Position numbers and translations under genes: made by a program. Positions 6,781 to 15,283 of a stretch of DNA of 64,000 bases are shown here, one piece after another. The stretch lies in contig NZ_JAPCKK010000011.1 in the NCBI RefSeq assembly GCF_030705605.1, positions 310,001 through 374,000 of the forward strand. Reading direction: 5' to 3'. Source of the DNA: Paenibacillus zeirhizosphaerae. GTDB taxonomy: Bacteria; Bacillota; Bacilli; Paenibacillales; Paenibacillaceae. The notes below the pieces were generated by a model. That model was given only the letters and a program-made list of their open reading frames with translations, was not told where the DNA came from and did no database searches. Position 1 is the stretch's first letter. Every line of letters begins with the position of its first letter.

Positions 6781-8697
6781 TTTTTGTATAGCATCGGCTG
6801 CCTCATCCACTTCACGTTGGGAGGCAAAGTTGCTGTGGTAGGCGGCGAGCGCCGCGTCCACCTCTTTACCACTCGCATCGGTCGCTTCAGCGTCATCGAT
6901 CAGCGCTTTGAGCCGGTCCTTTACAGCCATACCCGGAGCAATGCGGACTTGTGCAGCCTGCTCGAGAGCATACCCCATCCCGATCAGATCGGCCTCGGTA
7001 AAGGCATCCCCCGTAATCTGCAGATGAATCGGGAGTCCATTACTGCCCTCCGCTGTATGGTACCCAACGGGAACCGTAATGCTGGGATAACCCGCCATAG
7101 CAGCAATCATCGTTGTTACCTCTTTGAATCCAATCAGCGCGTCCAGGCTGTACTTGGTCAACAGATAATTAATGCCGTTCTTCCTCGAAAACCGGATATC
7201 CGCCGCTCTATGCTCCTGCGCGGTCAGAGTATCCTTCGAGCCTGGTGTCATGTCGTAGCCTGCACACTCCTGGAGAATCGTTTGACCATATTTCAGTACA
7301 TCGAGATGCCTGGCGTTATAATCAATGACGTCCTGCAGGCTCTTGATCACCGTCTGATGGTCGCTCGCCAGGATGGGCTTTGTTTGGGAATGGATATATT
7401 TTTCAATATCCTGCTTGAAGTCGTAAAACAGCACCTTTGTATCCGGGGCAGCAGGCAGCTCATCCTCCATATCGCCTCCATCCGCCGCATAGACAATGTT
7501 AGCCCCTTGCTCTTCAAGAACACGAAGCACTTTTTGGAAGGCGGCATAAAGATCAGGGGCGTTCTCTTTATCCGGGGACTTGTAAACGCCAAGAGCTTTA
7601 CCTTTAAGACCATCCTTGCTCAGATATGCTGTATAGTCCTTCATATGCTCTTTCAAATAAGCCTCATCCACCACAATCTCATTGTCCACACCCATGTTGA
7701 CATACTGGTCGCCCGGGTCATATCCCTGCATCACGGTTAGCAGCACGGCCACATCGAATACGTTCCGCCCCATGGGTCCGGCCGTATCCTGGCTGTGTGC
7801 CAGCGGGATGATCCCGTTGCGGCTGATGAGTCCGACCGTCGGCTTCAAGCCGACCAGAGAGTTTTTGGTTGCAGGCGACAGAATGGAGCCGGAGGTTTCC
7901 GTGCCCACCGTAATCGCGGCCAAGGCGGCAGCCCCTGCTGCGCCGGAACCGGAGGACGACCCTCCAACGTTCAGTACACCAGGCAAATAAGGGTTCAGTA
8001 CCTGACCTTTCAGGGTAGAATAGCCGTTCCACATGCCATACGTAATGAAATTGGCAAACTCGGAAAGATTCGTTTTGCCTAGAATGATGGCGCCGGCTTT
8101 CCTAAGCTGAGTAACAACAAATGCATCCCGTTCAGGATAATGGTTCGCGAGCGCAATAGAGCCTGCCGTCGTGGGCATACCATCTGCCGCTGCCGTACCA
8201 ATGTTATCCTTGATCAGCACAGGGATGCCGAACATTCCCTCAGCTTGGGAGGCATCCGCTCTCACTGCCGCATCACAATGTCTGGCTGACGCAATAGCAT
8301 GTGGATTGATGACAGACACAGCGTTCAGCTTGACGGTATGCTTGTCATACAAATCAATTCTAGCCAAATACATATGGACCAATTTCTCATAGGTAAGCTT
8401 CCCGGCCTTCACCATCGTCTGCAGGTCTGCGATCGTGGCTTGATCCAGGTCCACGGTCATAGCATCAAGCGCAACGCGCAGGGCAAGCCTGGCTTCATTG
8501 ATCTTTTCAACCGTGCTATGCGGTGTAATATGCTTCACCTTGCCCAAGGCGTGCTTCACGTTATCCGAATACGGTGCCGGAACGTCGTCCAGGTTCACGT
8601 TTTTTGCTTCTTCAACAACAGCTTTCAGGTCATGCAGGGCGGCTGTTGTTGTAAGAGCACTCGTCATCCAACCGCTCTCCGTTCCCCCTCGTCCCAT
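6751..8697 (-). CDS. Amidase-signature family hydrolase (GatA-like), large
   Basis: Amidase-signature enzyme hydrolysing a C-N amide bond; the substrate cannot be read. The Ser-cisSer-Lys triad is visible: Lys in PVLIKDNIG, Ser in GGSSSGSG and the nucleophile in TVGTETSGSI. The protein of about 648 residues is longer than the usual 470-500 because of a helical N-terminal region of about 100 residues and a C-terminal tail. The open frame extends to 8850, but ATG 8697 (after GAGGATGGG) or ATG 8667 (after GGAGAG) are better starts. No signal peptide is visible. It stands alone between two hairpins. The C-terminal ten residues are encoded by the terminator hairpin. Confidence 0.9.
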   Translation of the reverse strand: MGRGGTESGWMTSALTTTAALHDLKAVVEEAKNVNLDDVPAPYSDNVKHALGKVKHITPHSTVEKINEARLALRVALDAMTVDLDQATIADLQTMVKAGKLTYEKLVHMYLARIDLYDKHTVKLNAVSVINPHAIASARHCDAAVRADASQAEGMFGIPVLIKDNIGTAAADGMPTTAGSIALANHYPERDAFVVTQLRKAGAIILGKTNLSEFANFITYGMWNGYSTLKGQVLNPYLPGVLNVGGSSSGSGAAGAAALAAITVGTETSGSILSPATKNSLVGLKPTVGLISRNGIIPLAHSQDTAGPMGRNVFDVAVLLTVMQGYDPGDQYVNMGVDNEIVVDEAYLKEHMKDYTAYLSKDGLKGKALGVYKSPDKENAPDLYAAFQKVLRVLEEQGANIVYAADGGDMEDELPAAPDTKVLFYDFKQDIEKYIHSQTKPILASDHQTVIKSLQDVIDYNARHLDVLKYGQTILQECAGYDMTPGSKDTLTAQEHRAADIRFSRKNGINYLLTKYSLDALIGFKEVTTMIAAMAGYPSITVPVGYHTAEGSNGLPIHLQITGDAFTEADLIGMGYALEQAAQVRIAPGMAVKDRLKALIDDAEATDASGKEVDAALAAYHSNFASQREVDEAADAIQKGTHSPNTFF

Positions 8698-8840
8698 CCG
8701 AACCCATCCTCTACATAAATTTTTAATACTCTCAGCGTATTCCTTATACCACCTTTCCCATTCCGGTTTTCGCGGGGCGATCACTCCTCCTCCACGGAGA
8801 TCAGCGACTGCTAGCTCGGAGAACCACTTCAGGTGAAAAA

Positions 8841-8884
8841 AAGAAACCAAATCGCTTGCGTTTTATATAGCGACTTGATTTCTT
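8841..8884 (-). terminator. Rho-independent terminator of the MerR gene
   Basis: Imperfect 16-bp stem (AAGAAACCAAATCGCT at 8841-8856 against 8869-8884), followed on the minus strand by a run of seven T. Confidence 0.75.
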
Positions 8885-8889
8885 CTGAA

Positions 8890-9336
8890 TTAACTTGGGA
8901 TTTTCTGGTATAGATTAATACTGTTGAACCTCTCCTTGGGTGGAGCTGCCGGTTCCCTGGACGTTTCTTCCGTACAATTCCGGTCTGGCTGTAAGTCTTC
9001 CTCCAGCTTGGCATCGATATAATCGAGCACCGTTTGGAGGTCCTGCATCTGTTTTTGCACCCGTTCCCGATGGCTCTTCATCATATCATACAGCTCCGGA
9101 AGCTCCTCCTTTGTGGCGTTCCGGGGCATATCCAAATACGGCTTCATTTCCTCCAATGGCATGCCTGTTTTCTTCAGGCAGTTGATGAGCTGCAGCTTGT
9201 ACAAATCCTCCTGACTGTATGTCCGGCGTCCGTTGTCCATTCGCTGCACGCGCGGCAGCAGGCCGATCTTTTCGTAGTATCGAAGGGTATCCTCTGACAA
9301 TCCGGTCAACTGTGAAGCCTTTTTGATGGTAACCAT
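8890..9336 (-). CDS. MerR-family regulator
   Basis: 148 residues. Winged helix at residues 1-70 with LTGLSEDTLRYYEKIGLLP and NGRRTYSQEDL, then a long coiled-coil dimerisation helix (about 80-125) and a charged tail with one Cys. No CxxC metal site is seen, so it probably belongs to the AdhR/organic-electrophile-sensing branch that often pairs with dehydrogenases (inference). It is divergent from the SDR gene at 9515. Both genes have promoters with the 19-bp spacing that MerR proteins act on. Confidence 0.93.
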   Translation of the reverse strand: MVTIKKASQLTGLSEDTLRYYEKIGLLPRVQRMDNGRRTYSQEDLYKLQLINCLKKTGMPLEEMKPYLDMPRNATKEELPELYDMMKSHRERVQKQMQDLQTVLDYIDAKLEEDLQPDRNCTEETSREPAAPPKERFNSINLYQKIPS

Positions 9337-9366
9337 ATCAAGCCCCTCCTATCTGCTTATATATGT

Positions 9367-9397
9367 ATTATAAAACCTGGAGTCAACTCCAGGTCAA
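9367..9397 (-). promoter_or_regulatory. MerR-type promoter of the merR gene
   Basis: On the minus strand TTGACC, 19 bp, TATAAT. The over-long spacer contains the dyad ACCTGGAGT-CA-ACTCCAGGT (9375-9394), the standard layout for MerR autoregulation. Confidence 0.8.
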
Positions 9398-9434
9398 TAG
9401 AAAATAAAGGGTAAAATAGTTTGACTCAAACTGC

Positions 9435-9465
9435 TTGACTTGGAGTCGACTCCAATAGATATACT
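9435..9465 (+). promoter_or_regulatory. MerR-type promoter of the SDR gene
   Basis: TTGACT (9435-9440), 19 bp, TATACT (9460-9465), with the perfect palindrome TTGGAGTCGACTCCAA (9440-9455) in the spacer. It shares the GGAGT/ACTCC core with the dyad at 9375-9394. Confidence 0.82.
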
Positions 9466-9514
9466 AACCCCATCAACCAGTTTTTACACTGTTTCATAAT
9501 GGGAGGAATTCATA

Positions 9515-10369
9515 ATGAGTGAACATAAATCAACCAAAGTTGCACTGATTACAGGAGCAGGGGCCGGAATCGGCCTGCAGCTAACACGCCGCCTGCTGGG
9601 TGAGGGCTGGGAGGTTGCAGCTCTCATCCGGTCCGTATTTTCCGAAGAAGACAGCATGATCCGCGAAGCCATCAGTAAAGGCCAGCTGCGGGTATATAAA
9701 GCAGAACTTACAGATTTCAGCCAGCTGCGGCGGGTGCTTAACGAGGTCAATGGCAAAGAAGATCATATCGACGTTCTCTTTAACAATGCCGGGGGAAGCC
9801 TGCCCGAGCTGCGCTTCTCTCCACAAGGACGGGAGATGCATTATGAGCTGCAAACGGTCGTGCCGTATATCGTATTCATGGAGCTGAAAGACCTGCTGCA
9901 AAAAGGGGCCTTAAAGACGGTGGTGAACACCTCCTCTGCAGCTCTCCGTCACGTCAAACGCTTCAATCCGGATGAATTGCCGCGCCCGGCAGGATTTAAA
10001 AAGCTGACCGGTCCCTATGCCACTACCAAGCTGGCTCTGTCACTTTGGACCCGGGAGCTCGCCGCGCCGATGGCGGCAGAAGGGTTTCGTCTGATCAGTG
10101 CAGACCCTGGCTCCAATAACACATTGAGACCGACGAAGAAATCCGGCCTTCCGCCGGCTGTGAAGCTGTTGATGCGGTTATTCTTCTCCCATCCGAGCCA
10201 GGGGGCCAACCTGTTGTGGGATGCGGCGTTCAAGAGAACCGGCTACCCGTCGGGCTCGTTTGTGTTGAAAGGACGGGCGGCGGATCTGCCATACGCAGAG
10301 ACCGGCTCCAAAATTCTGAGCATGATGCAAAGGATTTATGAGCAGGAATTTAATGCTGGCTGGTATTGA
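9515..10369 (+). CDS. Short-chain dehydrogenase (protochlorophyllide/retinol dehydrogenase-like)
   Basis: 284-residue NAD(P)-dependent SDR. TGAGAGIG at residues 13-20, NNAG at 90-93, catalytic Ser140/141, Tyr168 and Lys172 (YATTK). The insertion before the Tyr (FNPDELPRPAGFKKLTGP) and the C-terminal GSNNTLRPT resemble the broad protochlorophyllide-reductase/retinol-dehydrogenase branch; the substrate is unknown. GGGAGGAATT precedes the ATG. Target of the divergent MerR regulator through the 19-bp-spaced promoter. Confidence 0.9.
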   Translation: MSEHKSTKVALITGAGAGIGLQLTRRLLGEGWEVAALIRSVFSEEDSMIREAISKGQLRVYKAELTDFSQLRRVLNEVNGKEDHIDVLFNNAGGSLPELRFSPQGREMHYELQTVVPYIVFMELKDLLQKGALKTVVNTSSAALRHVKRFNPDELPRPAGFKKLTGPYATTKLALSLWTRELAAPMAAEGFRLISADPGSNNTLRPTKKSGLPPAVKLLMRLFFSHPSQGANLLWDAAFKRTGYPSGSFVLKGRAADLPYAETGSKILSMMQRIYEQEFNAGWY

Positions 10370-10400
10370 GGAGCACCGGTTGGCCGGCCTGTTGAAAATC

Positions 10401-10441
10401 AAATGCCCGGTTAGCGCTAATAACAGACTAACCGGGCATTT
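10401..10441. terminator. Bidirectional terminator
   Basis: Perfect 14-bp inverted repeat AAATGCCCGGTTAG (10401-10414) and its complement (10428-10441), with A and T tails, between the convergent SDR and SLH-protein frames. Confidence 0.85.
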
Positions 10442-10444
10442 AAT

Positions 10445-12307
10445 TTAATTATTGTTGAACTGGAGCCATCTCAGCAGCATCGTAACCGCTTCGGCCCTGG
10501 TTGCCGTGAACCTTGGCTCGAACCGGTTGCCGCTGCGCCCGTTAACAATCCCGATGTTACTTAATTTATATACCGCAGCCTTCGCCCAGGAAGGGATTTG
10601 GCTGTCATCTGCAAATGGGGCTTCTCCTGTCAACGGTGAATCCATACCAGCCGCTCTGGCAACCATAACAGCCAGCTCCGCACGGGTGATCAGCGCTCCT
10701 GGACGGAAGCTCCCGTCTTCGTAACCGGACACAAGCCTCAGCGCTACAGACTGCTTCACCGCATCGTATGCCCAATCACCAATTTGGTCTTGGTCGCTAA
10801 AGGTGAGTGCTGCACCTTCGACCTCAGGCTTCAAAGCATTGATCAGCATCCGTGCAAATTCGGCCCGCGTAATGGTAGCGTCAGGCTCGAAGGTGCCGTC
10901 CGGGTATCCATTCACAATACCAAGCTGCACGGCCTTTATAATGTTCGTTTCCGCCCAGTGTCCGGTAACATCGGAGAAGCTCGCACCTTCAGTGCCGCTC
11001 TCTGCGGTACTGCCGCTTTCGTTGGCCCCGTTATCGGGGGTGCTGCCCGTTCCGGTGCTCCCACCATCACTGCTGCTGCCTCCGGTGCTTCCACCACTAC
11101 TGCCGCCGCCGATACCGCCACTGCTTCCATGGTCTTCGTCATCATCATCGTCGCCGTCTCGGCTGCTGCCGCCTCCACCTGACGAAGGTGCTGCCGGCGT
11201 CACTGCGTTCGAAGCCGCTGACGGAGTGCTCCAGCCCGCGCTGTTCTCCGCCTGTACCGTGAACGTATAGCTCGTGCCGTTCGTCAGACCTTTCACCGTG
11301 ATCGGGCTATCCTCCCCGCTCGCCTCGATTCCGCCCGGTGACGATACCACCTTATACCCGGTGACCGCACTGCCTCCATCGCTCGCTGGAGCCGTGAACC
11401 TGATCACCGCCTCACCGTTGCCCGCTGCAGCCGAGACGTTCATCGGCGCGGACGGAACCGCAACGGTGCTGTCCATCACCTCAACCTCAAGGCTTTGCGG
11501 CGCTCCCGCGCTGAACGTAAAGGTAAACGCAGCGCTCCCCGTATCCAGCGCCGCCAAATACGCCTTGGCAATCGTCACCATATTCCCGTCAACGGTGTAA
11601 TCCGTTCCCTCATTGAGCGGAGTTCCGCCATGCTGAATACCTGCGAACGTATTTCCGTTCAAGGTCAGCGTAACGTGGATATCGGCCTGTTTGGATTCAT
11701 TTTTATCAAACACCGCGCTGTCCGGGCTAATCGAGCTATCCAAAACAGGCTTTGGTGCAATATACACCAATGAATGATAAGCTCCTGCAGCAATCATTTG
11801 CACATCATGATCATCCATAGCTGCAATCTTCGTTGGGACGCTTCGATTGACGGTATCCCCATGCCCCAAATGGCCAAACTGATTACTGCCGAAGGAGTAC
11901 ACGTCCCCTTCCCTGGTTAAGAGCAGCGAGAAACCCCCGCCGGCCGCAATGGCCTTAACATCGGAAATCCCTTCGATCCTCTCCGGAAGGCTGCGGAGCA
12001 CCGTATCTCCAAGACCTAGCTGGCCGGAATCGTTATAGCCAAACGAGTATACGTCTCCGGTTACGGTTAACAGGAGGGAATGGTCCGCTCCGCCCGCAAT
12101 GGACTGAACATCCGTGATCCCTTCAAGCTTCGTTGGATTGCTGCGATTTTCCCTGTCTCCAAGCCCTAATTGACCGAAATCATTATTTCCGAACGAGTAC
12201 ACATCTCCGGTTACAGTTAATAAAAGAGAATGATTCCCGCCACCCGCAGCTGCTGTGATCTCGTTCAGTTCTTCAATCTTCTCCGGAGTCTTTCGTGCAG
12301 CTGTATC
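10445..12307 (-). pseudogene. 5'-truncated surface protein gene: RCC1 repeats, X2 module, FnIII, three SLH domains
   Basis: The frame is open from a TAG at 12308-12310 to the stop at 10445, 620 residues. Order: about four RCC1-type repeats (SLLLTVTGDVYSFG, QLGLGD) in the first 190 residues, a carbohydrate-associated X2-like module (about 200-290), a fibronectin type III domain (about 295-385), a Gly/Ser/Asp linker, then three SLH domains (FSDVTGHWAE, FSDQDQIGDWAY, FADDSQIPSWAK) that would bind pyruvylated wall polymer. The gene has no signal peptide, no ribosome site and no plausible start: RCC1 coding begins in mid-repeat (LGDT-like) right at the stop. The upstream 90 bp is the terminator region of the next gene. 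A 5' deletion is the best explanation; an assembly error is the alternative. Confidence 0.8.
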
Positions 12308-12349
12308 CTAGAGGATTTTGGCATAAGGTAGGCACAGAATCAACCAAAA

Positions 12350-12382
12350 AATGCCTGCCTTCATAAATAAAAGGCAGGCATT
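12350..12382 (-). terminator. Terminator of the PepSY-like gene
   Basis: Perfect 12-bp stem AATGCCTGCCTT (12350-12361) and complement (12371-12382), followed on the minus strand by TTTTTTGG. Confidence 0.8.
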
Positions 12383-12395
12383 ACAATAGGCTGTA

Positions 12396-13055
12396 TTAGT
12401 TGGCTGGCTCGGCTGGCTGTATCGGCGCTGTTGGCGCTACTGTATCCGATGACGCTGTTGAATTTTTTTCAAGGGAAACGACTTCGCCAGTTTTGGAATT
12501 TACAAATGCAATGTAGATATCCGGGTTATCGTCCTCACCTGCAATAGAGAGTTGCACGGTCTCACTGGCCTTACTAGTCTCACTGGGGCCGGTTTCTCCA
12601 TTTTTAGCCGCTACAGCCGGCTGAGTATCTACAACCTGGACATCCGCGAACGATACAAAATAAAACGTTCCTTCCATATCCTCTCTCGTGCAGAAGACCG
12701 GGAAAGCCTTCATGCCATCCAGGGATACATCAAATTTCTCCTCAAGCGCTTCCTGGGCAATATCCACTGCTTTGTCTTCGCTCATATCCTCGCTTGTTTT
12801 CTCGGGAGTGGCCGAGAAGCCTGGTGATAACGCGAAGTAACTGACAGACCCTTCCTTGCCGCTTGTTTTCTCGGAAGTGGCAGGGACCGCAGCACGGAGT
12901 TCGCCCTCAAACTCTGTTTGCTGATGCTGACCGGTCACCTTTACACTGGGAGCCGTATCATTGGCAAACGCATAGGTTGACAATGCACCGTTCCCTGCGA
13001 TTAAAGTCACTGCTGCTCCGACCGTAAGTGCTGTGGCGTAAAGCTTCTTTTTCAT
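12396..13055 (-). CDS. Secreted PepSY-like protein, function unknown
   Basis: 219 residues with a clear signal peptide (MKKKLYATALTVGAAVTLIAG, cleavage near AFA-ND). The mature part has a helix EDKAVDIAQEALEEKF, and later FYFVSFADVQVV and YIAFVNSKTGEVVSL, an arrangement like PepSY domains, with Thr/Ser/Pro-rich low-complexity segments and a proline-rich tail. It lacks an anchor, so it is released or loosely wall-bound. It lies 73 nt after the histidine kinase on the same strand and may be part of that operon or its target. A distant family assignment, so moderate certainty on function. Confidence 0.75.
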   Translation of the reverse strand: MKKKLYATALTVGAAVTLIAGNGALSTYAFANDTAPSVKVTGQHQQTEFEGELRAAVPATSEKTSGKEGSVSYFALSPGFSATPEKTSEDMSEDKAVDIAQEALEEKFDVSLDGMKAFPVFCTREDMEGTFYFVSFADVQVVDTQPAVAAKNGETGPSETSKASETVQLSIAGEDDNPDIYIAFVNSKTGEVVSLEKNSTASSDTVAPTAPIQPAEPAN

Positions 13056-13128
13056 TTTCTTACCTCCGTCATATGATTTATTGGGATTTCGTAACTACAA
13101 GCTCATTATGAGGGGGGCGTATTATGGA

Positions 13129-14532
13129 CTAGTGTTCGAGTTGTAACGAAGCTGTAAAAAGAACGGACACCTTCGTATATTCATGTTCCTTGGATTCAAT
13201 GTGAATTGGCGCATGGTGGAGCCGGGCGATTTGACTGCAGATGGACAAACCCAGGCCGATGCCTCCCAGCTCCTTGGAACGGGATTTGTCTACAACGTAG
13301 AAGGCTTCGGTAATTTTTTCGATATCCTTGTCCGGGATGCCCTTTCCGTAATCGGTCACCTCAATGACAACGTGCGGGTCTCGAAAGCTGCTTTTCAGAT
13401 GAATGGTGCTCCCGTCAGGAGAGGCCTTGATGCTGTTTTCCACCAGGTTCATGAACAACGTCTGCAGCAGTACGGGATCTCCATATATCCGCTCTGCCTG
13501 GCACTCTTTGACCAACTTGATCTGCTTTGCTTGCAAAGCATGCTGCTCCATTTGTTCCACATAAGCAAATAAGGCTTCAACCTCCACGGACTGCAAGGTA
13601 ATCTCCTCGTTCTTCAAATACAGCAGCTCCATCAATTTTCCCGACAGCAAATCCAGCCGGGCTACATGCTCATGAATGTAATCAACCGCCATTCTGCGGT
13701 CTTCTTCAGTGCTATTCGCATAATTTAAAAACTGGCTGTACCCTTTTATCGCCGTAATCGGCGTCTTCAGCTCATGGGTCAGGCTATTAATGAAGGTTTC
13801 CTTGTCTTCGTTCGCTTTTTGCATCGTTTCAATATTCGTGGACACTGCATCCACCATTTTGTTGAAATCCCGGGCCAATTCGGCGATTTCGTCGCTTCCG
13901 CTAACCTTAACCCTTTGGTGGTAAGCTCCCGCAGCAATGTCCCTGACCCCTTTGTTCAGGTTTCGGATTGGAGCGGTCAACCGGAACAGCAGCAGAATGA
14001 GCACGGAGGATAAAACGACGGAAATGACCACACTCAAGGTAATAAAATAACTGATCAGGTTGTCATAATAATCTTGCAGATAAGCGGAGCTCCTGGATAT
14101 GACCAGCTTGAGCCCATTAAACTCCATGCTGCCGCCCACAAAAATCCACAGCTTCCCATCAAGCTTCCGGTATACCGTTTCACGCTGCTCTCCCTGCAAT
14201 TCCTCTCGTGTGCCCTCAAACTGGTAGGCATTGGAGAAGACCAGCCGCTCCCCTTCATATACCTCCATCAGGATACCCTCTGCAAAGTAATTGTCGGCAA
14301 AACCGGAAATTACAGCACCATAGGCCGTGCTGCCGGTGCTGCTGGAAAAAACCTGCAGGATATAACTTAGCGAGTTATCGATGCTCTCATATTCGCTTAC
14401 ACCTCTGGACATATCCATCTGCTCGTTTAATTGGTAGCTTTTTTGCAGCAAGGCATAGGCTCCGATATCAAAAGCGATCAAGAAAACCATCAGCACACAC
14501 AAATACGTTTTCTGCCAAAATTTCACCTTCAC
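13129..14532 (-). CDS. Sensor histidine kinase (HAMP, HisKA, HATPase)
   Basis: 467-residue membrane kinase. One transmembrane helix near residues 8-28, an extracellular sensing region of about 130 residues, a second helix near 165-190 (YFITLSVVISVVLSSVLILL), HAMP, then the phospho-acceptor in TPITAIKGY preceded by NSLTHELK, and an ATPase domain with NLVENSIKA, DYGKGIPDKD and GGIGLGLSI. It overlaps the response regulator gene upstream by 4 nt, so the two are translationally coupled. The stimulus is unknown; the secreted PepSY-like protein next to it may be a modulator or output. Confidence 0.93.
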   Translation of the reverse strand: MKVKFWQKTYLCVLMVFLIAFDIGAYALLQKSYQLNEQMDMSRGVSEYESIDNSLSYILQVFSSSTGSTAYGAVISGFADNYFAEGILMEVYEGERLVFSNAYQFEGTREELQGEQRETVYRKLDGKLWIFVGGSMEFNGLKLVISRSSAYLQDYYDNLISYFITLSVVISVVLSSVLILLLFRLTAPIRNLNKGVRDIAAGAYHQRVKVSGSDEIAELARDFNKMVDAVSTNIETMQKANEDKETFINSLTHELKTPITAIKGYSQFLNYANSTEEDRRMAVDYIHEHVARLDLLSGKLMELLYLKNEEITLQSVEVEALFAYVEQMEQHALQAKQIKLVKECQAERIYGDPVLLQTLFMNLVENSIKASPDGSTIHLKSSFRDPHVVIEVTDYGKGIPDKDIEKITEAFYVVDKSRSKELGGIGLGLSICSQIARLHHAPIHIESKEHEYTKVSVLFTASLQLEH

Positions 14533-15185
14533 ACCTCTAACCTGTAGCCGTATTTGTACACCGTCTTGATATGGTGCTCCCAGTTCAGCTTTTTTCGCAG
14601 CCGCTGAATATGCACGTCCACGGTTCGCGTTTCTCCATAAAAATCAAAACCCCAGGTCTGCTCGATGATCTTTTCACGGGAAAGCGCGATATTTTTGTTT
14701 TGAATGAGGAATTCGAGCAGTTGAAATTCTTTATTGGTCATTTCCACGACTTGTCCGTTCACCGTGACGATATGCTTGTCCAGATCCACCGTCGTCCCGC
14801 CCAGGCTGAATTCACTTGTGTTCTTCTGATTTCGGCGCAGTACCACATGGATCCGGGCGATCAGCTCCACCGCCTCAAACGGTTTGACGATATAGTCCTC
14901 CGCCCCAATCTCCAAGCCATGCACTTTATCTGAAACGGCATTTCGCGCTGTCAGGAAAATCACCGGAATGCCTCGTTTCACAAAACTCCCCACGAGATCA
15001 AATCCGTCTCTGCCCGGCAGCATCACGTCCAGAATGACCAGATCAATCCGCATCTCGTTCAACAGCTCCGGGATTTGCTCGCCGCTGTACAATTGAACAT
15101 ACTCATGCCCTACCATTTTCAGATTCACAGCAATCAGGTCGTTGATTGCCTTCTCATCATCGACGATCAAAATTTTGGCCATCAT
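14529..15185 (-). CDS. OmpR/PhoB-family response regulator
   Basis: Receiver domain (KILIVDDEKAI with the acidic pocket, phospho-acceptor Asp in LVILDVMLPGRDG, Lys in EDYIVKPF) followed by a winged-helix DNA-binding domain with EKIIEQTWGFDFYGETRTVD and IKTVYKYGYRLEV. About 218 residues. The ATG at 15185 sits 7 nt behind GGTGGAG; the longer frame to 15203 lacks a ribosome site. It is coupled to the kinase by an ATGA overlap. Confidence 0.94.
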   Translation of the reverse strand: MMAKILIVDDEKAINDLIAVNLKMVGHEYVQLYSGEQIPELLNEMRIDLVILDVMLPGRDGFDLVGSFVKRGIPVIFLTARNAVSDKVHGLEIGAEDYIVKPFEAVELIARIHVVLRRNQKNTSEFSLGGTTVDLDKHIVTVNGQVVEMTNKEFQLLEFLIQNKNIALSREKIIEQTWGFDFYGETRTVDVHIQRLRKKLNWEHHIKTVYKYGYRLEV

Positions 15186-15247
15186 ATCACACTCCACCGC
15201 CATGATATCAAATCTCCGCTTGAAAGTTATTATAGAGTTGTAAAAAA

Positions 15248-15272
15248 AAGAGCCTGAACGAATCAGGCTCTT
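15248..15272 (-). terminator. Terminator of the TPR-SMI1 gene
   Basis: AAGAGCCTGA (15248-15257) pairs with TCAGGCTCTT (15263-15272); a T run follows on the minus strand. Confidence 0.8.
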
Positions 15273-15283
15273 AAATATATTGA

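Noticed and set aside
10803..11270. Plus-strand frame of 155 codons opposite the SLH gene
   Set aside because: A Pro/Leu/Ser-rich mirror of the Gly/Ser/Asp linker; no start signals.
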